A DNA stretch of 64,000 nucleotides, taken from contig NZ_JACCCC010000001.1 in the NCBI RefSeq assembly GCF_013408795.1, positions 496,001 to 560,000 on the forward strand, written 5' to 3'. A program made the translations under genes and the position numbers. This document shows, one piece after another, positions 1 through 9,016 of this stretch. Each line of letters begins with the position of its first letter. The stretch's first letter is position 1. Below the pieces are notes generated by a model that was not told where the DNA came from, made no database searches, and worked only from the letters and a program-made list of their open reading frames with translations. The DNA comes from Spinactinospora alkalitolerans (GTDB lineage Bacteria > Actinomycetota > Actinomycetes > Streptosporangiales > Streptosporangiaceae).

Positions 1-378
1 GGCCGCGAGCAGCACGAGAAACGCGGTCGTGGGCCGGAGAAGCCGGTCGGTGCGGCCGAGCAGCCAGCTTGCGGCGTCGCCGCCCCTGCCACGGTGGGAG
101 CGGAGGGAGGCTCCGTTCGCATAGCCGCCGACGAGGAAGAACACCGGCATGACCTGGAAGAGCCAGGTCAGTGGGCGACTCCACGGCAGCGTGGCCAGAG
201 CGTTGCCCCCGTGGACGCCACCGTCGTCATGGACCACGACAATGGCGAGCCAGTGCCCGATCACCACCGCTGAGATGGCGAAGGCGCGCAGGAGGTCGAC
301 GTGGCGATTCCTCGTTTCCGGGGTGCGTGCGGCCAAGCGGCGCAGGCCGGAGACGGTTTCCCCCGGATCGCGGGACAA
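1..378 (-). CDS. Acyltransferase family 3 membrane protein (N-terminal part, runs off the left edge)
   Basis: Only about the first 126 residues are present. The protein opens with a short cytoplasmic tail and then the block HVDLLRAFAISAVVIGHW, which matches the N-terminus of the acyltransferase-3/OafA family of membrane O-acyltransferases. A second hydrophobic segment (LTWLFQVMPVFFLVGGYANG) follows and an arginine-rich loop comes later. The start is probably TTG at 378, because AGGTGAG lies just upstream. An in-frame GTG at 387 is possible but has no clear ribosome binding site. The substrate cannot be told. It could belong to the cluster (sugar acylation) or be unrelated envelope metabolism; its distance from the core favours the latter. 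Confidence 0.7.
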   Translation of the reverse strand, partial: MSRDPGETVSGLRRLAARTPETRNRHVDLLRAFAISAVVIGHWLAIVVVHDDGGVHGGNALATLPWSRPLTWLFQVMPVFFLVGGYANGASLRSHRGRGGDAASWLLGRTDRLLRPTTAFLVLLAA

Positions 379-532
379 TGTTCTCACCTGCCAGAGACGT
401 CCGCTCAGCCGGTGGGGCCGAAACCCGCGTCCCGATTGCCGGCTGAGATCAGATGGATACCTCTTCGACTTCCCGGATCGGGCTCGGGGATACCTCCCGA
501 ACGCCCCGCGCGGCGAACGCGTGGTCTCGGCG

Positions 533-1936
533 CTACTTGTCGAGGGCGGCGGGGTCGAAGTCGACCCGCCTGCCGAGGAAGTGGTTGGCCAGCCAGAAAA
601 GCACGCCGATGCCGAGCAGCGCGCCGGCGATGACGTACTCCTCCAACGGTCGGCCGGTGATCGGCAGCGCGAAGAACACGCAGGTGATGGCGCCGAGCAC
701 CGGGGCCCAGGTGGGCGCGGTGAAGTGCTCGTGGGCGACCCTGTCCCTGCGCAGTACCAGCACCGCGACGTTGACCACGGCGAACACCATCAGCAGCAGC
801 AGCGAGGTGGTGCCGCCGAGGTCGGCGATGGTCACCGAGCTGACCAGGATGACGGCGATGATGCTGGTGAACAGAACCGACACCCACGGGGTGCGGCGGA
901 CCGCGAGCACCGATCCGAACGCGCGCGGGATGACGCGCTCGTTGGCCATGCCGTAGAGCAGCCGGCTCGCCATCAGCATGTTGATCAGCGCGGTGTTGGT
1001 CAGCGCGAATATCGCGATGAGGGAGAACACGACCGGCGGGAACCAGGGCGCCGCCGCCTGGACCACCAGCAGCAGCGGGCCGTCGGACTCCGCCAGCAGC
1101 CCCGTGGGCACCAGGGCCGAGGTGACCACGGCGATGGCCAGGTAGATCATGGCCGTGATGCACAGGCCGAGGAGCACCATCCGGGGGAACGTCCGCACCG
1201 GATCCCTGGTCTCCTCGGCCATGTTCACCGAGTCCTCGAAGCCGACCATGGCGAAGAAGGCGAGCGCGGTGGCCGACGTGACCGCGAAGAACGGGCCGGT
1301 GTCGGTGTTGAACTCCAGCAGCCGCCCGGGATCGCCGCCGAGGCCGGGGTCGCCGGACCCGCCGAGGATGGCGATCACGCCGAACACGATGACGATGACG
1401 AGGCCGGAGAGCTCGACCAGGGTGAGGAGGACGTTGAGCCTCACCGACTCGCTGATCCCGCGCAGGTTGATGCCGGCGAGCAGTAGCAGGAAGCCGATGG
1501 CGACGGCCCACGAGGGCACGTCCGGCCCGACGATCGCGGCGAGGTAGTCGCCGCTGACCCCCTGCGCGGCCGATGCGGCCGAGGTGATGCCCGAGCTCAT
1601 GACGGCGAAGGCGACCATGAACGTCAGAAAGTGCACCCCGAACGCCTTGTGCACGTACAGCGCGGCGCCCGCCGCGCGCGGGTACTTGCTGACCAGCTCC
1701 AGGTAGCTGAAGGCCGTCAGGAACGCCACCAGGAACGCGACCAGGAAGGGCACCCACAGCGCGCCGCCGACCCTGCCGGCGATCTGGCCGGTCAGCGCGT
1801 AGATCGTCGTTCCGAGGACGTCGCCGATGACGAAGAGCAGCAGCAGTTTCGGGCTGATGACCCGCTTCAGCGGGGTGCTGCCGTCCGAGCCTTCCGCCGC
1901 GGACGCGTCGGGATCCGGCCTCGGTCCGTCGCTCAT
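533..1936 (-). CDS. APC-family amino acid permease
   Basis: This 467-residue integral membrane protein has about 12 hydrophobic segments. The first (LLLLFVIGDVLGTTIYALTG) carries the glycine-containing TM1 of the amino acid-polyamine-organocation superfamily, which shapes the substrate site. A conserved segment with FEDSVNMAEETRDP, the APC loop after TM6, is visible near the middle. The N-terminus is acidic and cytoplasmic. It probably exchanges or imports an amino acid across the cytoplasmic membrane; specificity is not readable. The ATG at 1936 has only a weak upstream purine stretch. It stands alone, separated by about 200 bp from the PspC gene, and looks like ordinary flanking genome rather than part of the biosynthetic cluster. 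Confidence 0.9.
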   Translation of the reverse strand: MSDGPRPDPDASAAEGSDGSTPLKRVISPKLLLLFVIGDVLGTTIYALTGQIAGRVGGALWVPFLVAFLVAFLTAFSYLELVSKYPRAAGAALYVHKAFGVHFLTFMVAFAVMSSGITSAASAAQGVSGDYLAAIVGPDVPSWAVAIGFLLLLAGINLRGISESVRLNVLLTLVELSGLVIVIVFGVIAILGGSGDPGLGGDPGRLLEFNTDTGPFFAVTSATALAFFAMVGFEDSVNMAEETRDPVRTFPRMVLLGLCITAMIYLAIAVVTSALVPTGLLAESDGPLLLVVQAAAPWFPPVVFSLIAIFALTNTALINMLMASRLLYGMANERVIPRAFGSVLAVRRTPWVSVLFTSIIAVILVSSVTIADLGGTTSLLLLMVFAVVNVAVLVLRRDRVAHEHFTAPTWAPVLGAITCVFFALPITGRPLEEYVIAGALLGIGVLFWLANHFLGRRVDFDPAALDK

Positions 1937-2142
1937 GTCAACCCCGTTCGTCCTGCTCGATACCTGCCCCCTCGCCCCAAGGAGCGTAGTGCTCCGGTGA
2001 CCTTCCGTGAACAGGGGTGCGGGGATCCGCTCGCACGGCGCGTCGCCGCCGGTCCCGACCCGGGTTCCCGGAGGGCGGGGGAGGGTCTGAAGCGGTCGCT
2101 CTCACCCCGATGAGACCGGGATCGGCGCGGAAGGGGCGCGCC

Positions 2143-2343
2143 TCACACGGGCCGGGCGTCGGGGGCCTTGGGGATGATGATCCACAGCGCGATGTAGACG
2201 ATCTCGCCCACCCCGAACAGCCCGAAGAGCACGAATCCGATGCGCATCAGACCGCGCGAGACGCCGAAGCGGTCGGCCAGTCCGGCGCACACCCCCGCGA
2301 TCCACTTGCCCTGCCGCGGTCGTTCCAATCGAGAGGTTGCCAT
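2143..2343 (-). CDS. Small PspC-domain membrane protein
   Basis: This 66-residue protein consists almost entirely of a PspC domain. A basic start is followed by the hallmark WIAGVCAGLADRFGVSRGLMR block and one hydrophobic helix (VLFGLFGVGEIVYIALWIIIP). PspC domains anchor phage-shock-type envelope stress proteins in the membrane, and stand-alone versions of 60-70 residues are common in actinomycetes. There is no obvious Shine-Dalgarno before the ATG at 2343. The gene is divergent from the BCCT transporter, and a palindromic TATATA at 2414-2419 could serve as a -10 element for either direction. Function beyond membrane stress sensing is inferred. Confidence 0.85.
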   Translation of the reverse strand: MATSRLERPRQGKWIAGVCAGLADRFGVSRGLMRIGFVLFGLFGVGEIVYIALWIIIPKAPDARPV

Positions 2344-2434
2344 AGGGGTGCGCTACCCACGGCGATCCGCCTCACACGCCGTGCTGATGGCCGTGCCGTG
2401 AAATGACTCTCCGTATATAGGATGGTCACTTCAG

Positions 2435-4147
2435 GTGTCCGGTGGGGTGGGGTCACCTCCGGTGGCGACGCCGTCCCCACCCGGCTCGCCGCTCGGGGTC
2501 CGCGGGCGACCGATCACCCTGCCAGAAGGAGTCAAGAGCCAGGTGTACCTGCTGAACAGGCTGGGCTTCCGCGCGGATCCGGCCATCTTCTCCGTCGCCG
2601 TGGCGCTGACGGTCCTGTTCGTCTCGGCGTCCATCCTCTTCACCGACACGATGGACGCGCTGTTCGGCGCGGTGGCGGACTGGATCATCCGCAGTCTCGG
2701 CTGGTTCTACATCCTCGGCGTGACCACGTTCCTGATCTTCCTGGTCTGGATCGGGGTCAGCCGCTACGGGCGCGTGCGGCTGGGCGGCGAGGACGACCGC
2801 CCCGAGTACAACAACCTGACCTGGTTCGCCATGCTGTTCGCGGCGGGCATCGGCACCATCCTGATGTTCTGGGGGGTCGCCGAACCGATCAGCCACTTCG
2901 CCGTACCGCCGCAGGGCAACGTCGAACCCCAGTCGGTCGAAGCCGCCAACCAGGCCATGGGCTACACCTTCTACCACTTCGGCCTGCACACGTGGACGAT
3001 CTTCTGCCTGCCCGCGCTGTGCTTCGGCTACTTCAGCTACCGGCGAGGGCTGCCGCTGCGGGTCAGCTCGATCTTCCAGCCGTTCCTCGGCGAACGGATC
3101 AACGGGCCGATCGGCAGGGCCATCGACACCCTCGCCGTCATCGGCACCCTGTTCGGCGTCGCGGTCTCGCTCGGACTGGGCACGCTGCAGATCAACAGCG
3201 GACTGGCCTCCCTCTTCGGGGTGGATGTCAGCAAGCCCGTGCAGGTCCTGCTGATCACCGTGATCACCGTCATCGCGACGATCTCGGTGGCGCTCGGACT
3301 GGACAAGGGCATCAAGTGGCTGTCCAACATCAACATCGCCATGGCGGTCGGCCTGCTGCTGTTCATCCTGGTCACCGGTTCGACCCTGTACCTGGTCAGG
3401 GGAACCATCGAGATGATCGGGGTCTACCTGAACTGGCTGATCCCCCTGTCGTTCTGGAACGACACCTTCGGCGACACGGGGTGGCAGGGCAGTTGGACGG
3501 TCTTCTACTGGGCGTGGACGATCACCTGGTCGCCCTTCGTGGGGATCTTCATCGCCCGCATCTCCAAGGGGCGCACGATCCGGGAGTTCGTGCTCGGGGT
3601 CCTCGGACTGCCCACGGCGTTCACCATCGTGTGGTTCAGCGTGTTCGGGCTGTCGGCGATCAACATCGAGATGGACGGGGCCGGCGGCCTCGTCCAGGAG
3701 GTCGCGGTCGAGGGCGACATCCCCAGCGCGCTGTTCGCCTTCCTGGCGAACTTCCCCTTCACCACGGCGGTGGCGACCCTGGCGGTGGTGATCGTGGCCG
3801 TCTTCTTCATCACCTCCTCCGACTCGGCCTCCTTCGTGGTCGACATGCTGGCCTCGGGGCGCCAGGGGGAGACCCCGGTGCGCCAGCGGGTCTTCTGGGC
3901 GGTGACCGAAGGAGTGGTCGCGGCCACGCTGATCGCCGCCACCGGCCAGTCGGGGCTGGCCGCCCTGCAGGACGTGGCCATCGTCATCGGCCTGCCGTTC
4001 TTCGTCATGGGGTTCCTGATGATGGCGGCCCTGCTGCGCTCGTTGAGGAGCGAGGCCGTTCCGCCGGCGGCGCCGCACCAGCCGATCCGGCTGCGCCTGC
4101 CGCACCTGCAAGCGCGGCGGCCGGACCCGCCCGCCGGGGACTCCTGA
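2435..4147 (+). CDS. BCCT-family betaine/choline/carnitine transporter
   Basis: This 570-residue secondary transporter probably imports a quaternary-ammonium osmolyte (glycine betaine, choline or carnitine) with Na+ or H+. The block MLFAAGIGTILMFWGVAEP at about residues 130-150 is the family's glycine-rich segment. The W-rich stretch around WAWTITWSPFVGIFIARIS in the second half corresponds to the aromatic substrate box of TM8. Twelve membrane segments can be drawn and the C-terminal tail is basic and cytoplasmic. The start is GTG at 2435; the ATG at 2422 is in another frame. TATATA ends 15 bases before the start, so the leader is very short if that is the -10. It is a flanking osmoprotection gene with no visible link to the cluster. 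Confidence 0.92.
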   Translation: MSGGVGSPPVATPSPPGSPLGVRGRPITLPEGVKSQVYLLNRLGFRADPAIFSVAVALTVLFVSASILFTDTMDALFGAVADWIIRSLGWFYILGVTTFLIFLVWIGVSRYGRVRLGGEDDRPEYNNLTWFAMLFAAGIGTILMFWGVAEPISHFAVPPQGNVEPQSVEAANQAMGYTFYHFGLHTWTIFCLPALCFGYFSYRRGLPLRVSSIFQPFLGERINGPIGRAIDTLAVIGTLFGVAVSLGLGTLQINSGLASLFGVDVSKPVQVLLITVITVIATISVALGLDKGIKWLSNINIAMAVGLLLFILVTGSTLYLVRGTIEMIGVYLNWLIPLSFWNDTFGDTGWQGSWTVFYWAWTITWSPFVGIFIARISKGRTIREFVLGVLGLPTAFTIVWFSVFGLSAINIEMDGAGGLVQEVAVEGDIPSALFAFLANFPFTTAVATLAVVIVAVFFITSSDSASFVVDMLASGRQGETPVRQRVFWAVTEGVVAATLIAATGQSGLAALQDVAIVIGLPFFVMGFLMMAALLRSLRSEAVPPAAPHQPIRLRLPHLQARRPDPPAGDS

Positions 4148-4388
4148 ACTCCCCGGCCGACCGGACCCGCCGCGGACCGCTCCGCACTCGCGGTGGGGAC
4201 GGGCGCAGCGCCGCCCGGCGGCGCACGGGCGCGGGCGGCGCTGCGCCGATCCCCGGTCCCGGGCCCTCGGAGTGGTCACAGAGTTGACATGCGATGTTTC
4301 CCACCGTGAACATTGCGGTCGTCCCTTCCCGGACGCATCGTCCGGCTCAGGGGCTTTCGGGTGTCTTTCGTGCGGGGGGCGGAGAGCG

Positions 4389-5645
4389 ATGCGCAAGATC
4401 CTGATCGTCGGCGGTGGCCAGTCGGGCCTGCAGTTGGCGTTGTGTCTGCAGGAGCACGACTACGACGTGACGCTCATGACGGTGCGCAGCTCCGAGGAGC
4501 TCTACACGGGCCGCGCCGTCTCCATGCAGATCCTCTACGACGCGGCCCGCGAGGCGGAGCGCGAGTACGGCCTGAACTTCTGGGACGAGGAGGCGCAGCC
4601 GCTCGCCGGCACGCGGATCACCGGATACGCCCCCGACGGCGCGACCGCGTTCGACTGGACCGGCCGGCTCGACGCCCCGGCGCAGTCGATCGACGAGCGG
4701 GTCAAGATGTCGGTGTGGCAGGAGGTCTTCGAGGAGCGCGGCGGCAGGGTCGTGCTCCACGGGGCCACGGTGACCGACCTCGACCGGCTCGCCCTGATGT
4801 TCGATCTGACCGTCGTGGCCACCGGGCACAGCGGCCTCGCCGACATGTTCCCCGTCGACACCTCGCGCGACCTGGCCAGGATGCCGCGGGTGGCCACGGC
4901 CATCGCCTACGTGCAGGACGCGCCGGACCACCCCGACCAGGACGGGATCGGGGTCGACATCGTGCCCGGCCTGGGCCACGTGATCGCGTGGCCCGGATAC
5001 TCGGTGCCCGGCAGGTGCCGGCAGATCTGCATCACCGGCGCCGCCGACGGCCCGATGTCGCGCTTCCCGCAGCGCCTCACGCCCGAGGCGCACCTCGACG
5101 TGATGCTGGACCTGATCGGGGAGTACCTGCCGCACCGCCACGAGGTCTACCGCGGCGCCCGGCTCGCCGACGGCCGCGCGGTGACCGTGGACCACGCCAA
5201 CCCGCTGGTCCGCGTCCCCGTCGCGCACCTGCCCTCGGGGAGGTCGGTGCTGGGGATGGGCGACACCGTCGTGGTGACCTCCCCGGCCCTCCAGCAGGAC
5301 GCCAACAACGCGAGCATGGCGGCGAAGGTCTACCTGGAGGCGATCCTGGAGCACGGCGACCGCCCCTTCGACGACGACTTCATGCACGCGGCCTTCGCCC
5401 GCTACATGGACTACGCCGGACCCTTCACCAGCGAAATCGCCGCCCACCTGCACTTCAATCCGCCCTATGTCGTCGACTTCTGCCTGGCGGCGAACCGGCA
5501 CCAGGCGCTCGCCGACCGCTTCGCCAACGGGTTCGGCGACCCCGCCGACCTGGCCGCGTGGTTCGCCGACGAAGCCGACACGCGCGCCGTGATCGAGGAG
5601 CACGAACGGTCGGCGGACGCGCCCGCTGCGGGAACGCGGGTCTGA
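4389..5645 (+). CDS. Styrene monooxygenase-like FAD-dependent oxygenase (StyA family)
   Basis: The protein is 418 residues, close to the usual length of StyA-type two-component epoxidases. It begins with a Rossmann FAD fold (ILIVGGGQSGLQLALCLQ) and lacks a fused reductase, so reduced FAD would have to come from a separate flavin reductase, which is not seen here. The start is ATG at 4389, preceded by GGAG; upstream in-frame codons lack a ribosome site. Known relatives epoxidise vinyl arenes or oxidise indole, and some act in natural-product tailoring. It lies about 1.4 kb before the first SARP and is separated from it by a decayed gene and a small secreted protein, so cluster membership is uncertain. 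Confidence 0.82.
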   Translation: MRKILIVGGGQSGLQLALCLQEHDYDVTLMTVRSSEELYTGRAVSMQILYDAAREAEREYGLNFWDEEAQPLAGTRITGYAPDGATAFDWTGRLDAPAQSIDERVKMSVWQEVFEERGGRVVLHGATVTDLDRLALMFDLTVVATGHSGLADMFPVDTSRDLARMPRVATAIAYVQDAPDHPDQDGIGVDIVPGLGHVIAWPGYSVPGRCRQICITGAADGPMSRFPQRLTPEAHLDVMLDLIGEYLPHRHEVYRGARLADGRAVTVDHANPLVRVPVAHLPSGRSVLGMGDTVVVTSPALQQDANNASMAAKVYLEAILEHGDRPFDDDFMHAAFARYMDYAGPFTSEIAAHLHFNPPYVVDFCLAANRHQALADRFANGFGDPADLAAWFADEADTRAVIEEHERSADAPAAGTRV

Positions 5646-5691
5646 CGCCGGCGCGCCGGGCGCCCGGACGGCGACCGGGCCGCCCGATGAA

Positions 5692-5814
5692 TCGGTCGCC
5701 CTCCGGGGCCGCGGTCTGTCGCACGTCGCCCTCACCCAACTCGCCGAGCAGGACCCGCTGATCTGCTTCCGGCAGGACGGCATCGGGCAGGACATGTTCG
5801 TCTCGCTCTACGGT
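5692..5814 (+). pseudogene. Decayed fragment of an OtrA/TetM-type ribosomal protection GTPase
   Basis: A 41-codon stretch reads with actinomycete-like third-position GC bias and gives HVALTQLAEQDPLICFRQ followed by DMFVSLYG. This resembles the conserved ALxxLAEQDPLI-xRQD-xxSLYGEVQKEV segment in the middle of OtrA/TetM-like translational GTPases. A stop in another frame and unrelated sequence follow at once, and no upstream GTPase domain exists, so only a remnant is present. Assignment is from remembered family consensus, not a search. If correct, the ancestral locus carried a ribosome-protection gene next to the polyketide cluster. Confidence 0.45.
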
Positions 5815-5891
5815 AGGCATCGAGGCCTTCGGGCGGTCGCACGCCGGGGACCGCCCGAGGCGCCCGTGGGACCGGTACGTCCCGGACGCGC

Positions 5892-6278
5892 CTACGTGAG
5901 GTTCTTCTGCCGCACGTCCCAATCGGTGGAGCACAGGCCGCAGTCGCTGCCGACGAACTCCCGCCCGGCATCCTCGTCACCCTTGAGCCGCCACTTCAGC
6001 CATGCGGTGCCCACCCGGCCGTACTCGCCGCCGTTGGGCTCCCCGAAGGTGCCGTAGTACCCGACGTCGAGGTTGCCCGTGAACGCGGGCAGGTCCGAGG
6101 GCAGCCGGTCCCAGTCGTCCAGGGTGGTCTCGTATTCGGCGTCGTATGGTCCCGATCCGCCCATGGTCTCCACGGAGCCGGCGGCGGCCGTTCCCGACGA
6201 CACGGGGATGAGAGCGGCGGTCGGCAGCAGGCCGAGAAAGACGGTCGACGTTCGGTGAACCAGGTGCCGTGATCCCAT
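5892..6278 (-). CDS. Small secreted protein of unknown function
   Basis: This is a 128-residue protein whose start is ATG at 6278, chosen because GAGGAGAAGTGAG lies directly upstream. It has a classic Sec signal: basic MGSRHLVHR, a hydrophobic core (VFLGLLPTAALIPVSSG) and an AAAG cleavage region near residue 30. The mature part is acidic and rich in Gly, Asp, Trp and Tyr, with two cysteines close to the C-terminus (CGLC) that could form a disulphide or bind metal. I do not recognise the family. It is monocistronic. A 6-bp inverted repeat at 6349-6370 upstream may be an operator. Confidence 0.6.
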   Translation of the reverse strand: MGSRHLVHRTSTVFLGLLPTAALIPVSSGTAAAGSVETMGGSGPYDAEYETTLDDWDRLPSDLPAFTGNLDVGYYGTFGEPNGGEYGRVGTAWLKWRLKGDEDAGREFVGSDCGLCSTDWDVRQKNLT

Positions 6279-7028
6279 CTCACTTCTCCTCGTGAAGTGC
6301 GCAGCGAATACCAGGTGTCCTTTTCCAGTGCGCTGCCCACCGAATATTCGACACTGGGAATCAGGTGTCGATAACGTTCCAAAATGACTGGTGGTTTCAC
6401 CGATGTTCCAGGGCGTCCGTCCGGACTCGTGCTCGCGGAAAACGGGAAAACACGTTTGACCGGCCACGTGGCGACGGAGCGGTGGCGATTTCCGTCACCG
6501 GATCGGTTAAGGCCTGTTCCTGCCCAGGTGAGTCCAGGCCGACGGCACCGGCAGGGGAACCACGGAAACGAGCGTGGCGGGACGGAACCACGGTCCAGGG
6601 TTTTCGGGTCTTTATGGCCGTCGTCCCGGATATCAAGGGCTCCGTGCCAGGATGGATGTATCGGTGAATTCCGACCAAGAGGGACCCATTTTCGGGCAGG
6701 GTGCTTTCGTTCTCGTGCGGTGGGCGCGAACCGCCAGGTCACGACCGTGCGGCGGTCTTGGGAAACCTCTGAAAACGGCAACAGAGTTCCTGTAGGGACG
6801 AAACCGCCGGGTCCACGTCCCGAGGAACTCCGTTGCGCGATCAGTCCGCCATGCCCGCTTCCGCCGACACCCTGTATGAACCCGGACCGACTCCGCCCGC
6901 ATCACGGGCGGCCTCGCCGCCGACGCCGGAATCCGCCTCGTCCAGACCCCGACGGGCGGCCCCGTACCGGCACAGCGCAACCTCGCGGGCCCCATGGAGT
7001 CTGCAGGTGGCGCATGCGGTGGCAATGG
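6279..7028. other. 750-bp region without a recognisable gene
   Basis: This lies between the small secreted protein and the end of the first SARP. It is less GC-rich than its surroundings around 6300-6420. It holds CGACAC-10 bp-GTGTCG (6349-6370) and a direct repeat of CAGGTGTC (6312-6319 and 6362-6369), probably part of the secreted gene's promoter. Frames open through 6400-7000 show no coding-like codon bias and no family resemblance. I see no RNA gene. Confidence 0.5.
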
Positions 7029-8846
7029 TCACCGTGCGCTGACGGCAGGGGGCGACGGCGTAGAGCGCGTCGCCCAGCGGATCACCGGCGGCATCCGGTA
7101 TCGGAACCGGACGTCGGCGCAGAGGAGGTTCTCGGTGCTCGGATCGACCGTGAGCAGGTGGAATTCCACCATGCGTTCCAGCAGCGCCTCCGCGTCCCCC
7201 TCGCTCCGGCCGAGGATCGACGCGGCATCGCCGACGCCGAAGGGGCCGCGGATAGCGCAGGCCAGGTCGTGGACGGCCGCTGCCGCATCGGGGCCGATCT
7301 GCGCCAGAGTGGTGGAAACGGCCTCGCGCATGGACAGGATGTCCTCGCCTCCCTGCCGGATCTTGTGCATCAGGTGATGGGTGTTCCAGTGCGGTCGGCG
7401 CTGGTAGCAGCGCATCGCTGAGTAGAGGGCCTTGGGGAGCCCGCCGCACAACTCGATGAGCTCGTCGGCGTCGGCGGGGTTGTGCCGCAGCCGTTCGACC
7501 TTGTCGAACCGTGCTATGAGCCGGTGGGAGTCGTCCCGGTTCAGCGGAGGGAGGTCGATGGCGTCGGTGATCATGATGTCGGCCATGCGCCGGCGGCCGA
7601 TGACGATGAGGGCGCTTCCCGCCCCGGTCGGTGTCATCGGTGCGAGCCGCTCGGCGTCGGGCATATCGTCCAGCAGGACGAGCGCTTTTCTCCGCGCGCT
7701 CCATTCTCGAAACGCCGCCGCCCGCGGACCGCTGCCCGCCGGTATCCGATCGTGCGGAAGACCCACGGCGGCGAGGAGCTCCCCGAGGGCGCGCTCCAGA
7801 CTGATCGGGACGGCGTTGGAGTCGACCATCCGCACGTAGAACAGGCCGTCGGGGAAGTCGCCGGCGAGGTCGCGGGCGAGGCGGACCGTGAAGGCGGTCT
7901 TTCCCGAGCCGGGTGCTCCGCTCACGGCGACGACGGGGACGGTGCCGTGCCGGGAGCGGCGCAGGGCGCTCAGCAGCGCGCTGCTCTCGGCCTCGCGCCC
8001 TATGAGCTCCGACTCTCCGAGCGGCAGGGAGTCGGGCGCGGTGCCGACGCGGGCTGGGGAGGCTTCGGGGGCGGGAGGGGCGTCCCCGGCAAGGATGTGC
8101 CGTTGGAGCTCGCGCAGTTCGTTCGACGGCTCCAGGCCGAGCTGGTCGGCCATGGCGGCTCGGGCTCGCTGGAAGACGCCGAGTGCTTCGGAGCGGCGGC
8201 CCGCGGAGTAGAGCGCCTGCATGAGCTTCGCCTGGAACCCCTCATGCGTGGGGTGCTGCGCGACGATCCCGGTGAGTTCGCTGATGACCTCGTTGTGCCG
8301 CCCGAGCCGAAGGTCGACGGCGATCCGGCTCTCCAGCGCGCTGTTGCGCATCTCCTCCAGGCGTACGACATCGGCGTCGGTCTGGGGGCCGCGCGCGACG
8401 TCGGCGAGGGTCGGTCCGCGCCACATGGCCAGGGCCTCGCGCAGGATCTCGGCGGCCGCCTCGGTGTCGCCGTCAGCCAGTTTCGCCCGCCCGCGGTTGA
8501 CCGCGCTGGTGAAGCGCTGCGCGTCGAGGGCGTCGGGAGACAGATCGAGGCGGTACCCGCCGAAGGATGTGCGCAGGACCGGTCCGGAGGGCCCTCCACC
8601 GGTCTCGCCCGCCTTTTCGTTGCCGCACAGCAGCTTCCGCAGTTGGTAGATGTAGGTCTGCAGGGTCGTGGTCGCGCTCGGCGGGGGATTCTCCCCCCAC
8701 AGCTCTTCGATGATCTGGTGCGTTCCGACGATCGTGTTGGCGCGGAGCGCGAGAAGCGCCAGGACGCTCCGGAGTTTGGGCGCTGAGGGAGTGGCCGGCG
8801 TGCCGTTCAGAGTGATGTCCAGGGGGCCGAGGACACCTACTTGCAT
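7029..8846 (-). CDS. SARP-family transcriptional activator with NB-ARC ATPase domain
   Basis: This 605-residue protein begins with an OmpR-type winged-helix DNA-binding domain (about 1-100; GVLGPLDITLNG at the start, TLQTYIYQLRKLL in the recognition region). A bacterial transcriptional activator domain follows (about 105-255). After it comes an NB-ARC ATPase with Walker A SGAPGSGKTAF near residue 310 and Walker B ALVLLDDMPD near 390. It resembles AfsR but stops after the ATPase without the TPR array, a medium-length SARP. Such proteins activate antibiotic clusters by binding heptamer direct repeats. The gene is monocistronic with an AT-rich upstream region. It is a likely pathway activator together with the small SARP at 15.6 kb. 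Confidence 0.9.
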   Translation of the reverse strand: MQVGVLGPLDITLNGTPATPSAPKLRSVLALLALRANTIVGTHQIIEELWGENPPPSATTTLQTYIYQLRKLLCGNEKAGETGGGPSGPVLRTSFGGYRLDLSPDALDAQRFTSAVNRGRAKLADGDTEAAAEILREALAMWRGPTLADVARGPQTDADVVRLEEMRNSALESRIAVDLRLGRHNEVISELTGIVAQHPTHEGFQAKLMQALYSAGRRSEALGVFQRARAAMADQLGLEPSNELRELQRHILAGDAPPAPEASPARVGTAPDSLPLGESELIGREAESSALLSALRRSRHGTVPVVAVSGAPGSGKTAFTVRLARDLAGDFPDGLFYVRMVDSNAVPISLERALGELLAAVGLPHDRIPAGSGPRAAAFREWSARRKALVLLDDMPDAERLAPMTPTGAGSALIVIGRRRMADIMITDAIDLPPLNRDDSHRLIARFDKVERLRHNPADADELIELCGGLPKALYSAMRCYQRRPHWNTHHLMHKIRQGGEDILSMREAVSTTLAQIGPDAAAAVHDLACAIRGPFGVGDAASILGRSEGDAEALLERMVEFHLLTVDPSTENLLCADVRFRYRMPPVIRWATRSTPSPPAVSAR

Positions 8847-8933
8847 TTGTCGCTTACCGCCAATCGATGTGTGGGCGACTACAAGGCCCCAGCGGTGTGC
8901 AAGGTCAGGGCTCTCTCAAAACGTCCGTCAACA

Positions 8934-8959
8934 TAGTGAGCCGATCTCAGCGCTCACTA
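8934..8959. promoter_or_regulatory. Inverted repeat in the SARP promoter region
   Basis: TAGTGAGC (8934-8941) and GCTCACTA (8952-8959) form a perfect 8-bp inverted repeat with a 10-bp spacer, about 90 bp upstream of the SARP start at 8846. On the minus strand a TTGACG -35-like hexamer lies at 8931-8926, just downstream of it. This is consistent with an operator controlling the SARP gene; the regulator is unknown. Confidence 0.35.
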
Positions 8960-9016
8960 GAGGATCACTAAACGGGAAATTTAGGAAATATGAGTATTTA
9001 TTGGACTGGTCGGATT

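Noticed and set aside
149-1486. Long rightward frame opposite the acyltransferase and APC permease
   Set aside because: Protein is rich in Arg, His, Asp and Glu with no domain, and the opposite strand encodes clear membrane proteins.
2414-2419. TATATA as a firm promoter for the BCCT or PspC gene
   Set aside because: It is palindromic and lacks a convincing -35 in either direction, so it is only mentioned under the genes.
6841-7028. Extension of the large SARP by frameshift beyond its stop at 7029
   Set aside because: The other frame does run on to 6841, but the continuation shows no TPR-like or SARP-like sequence, so I treat the 605-residue protein as complete.
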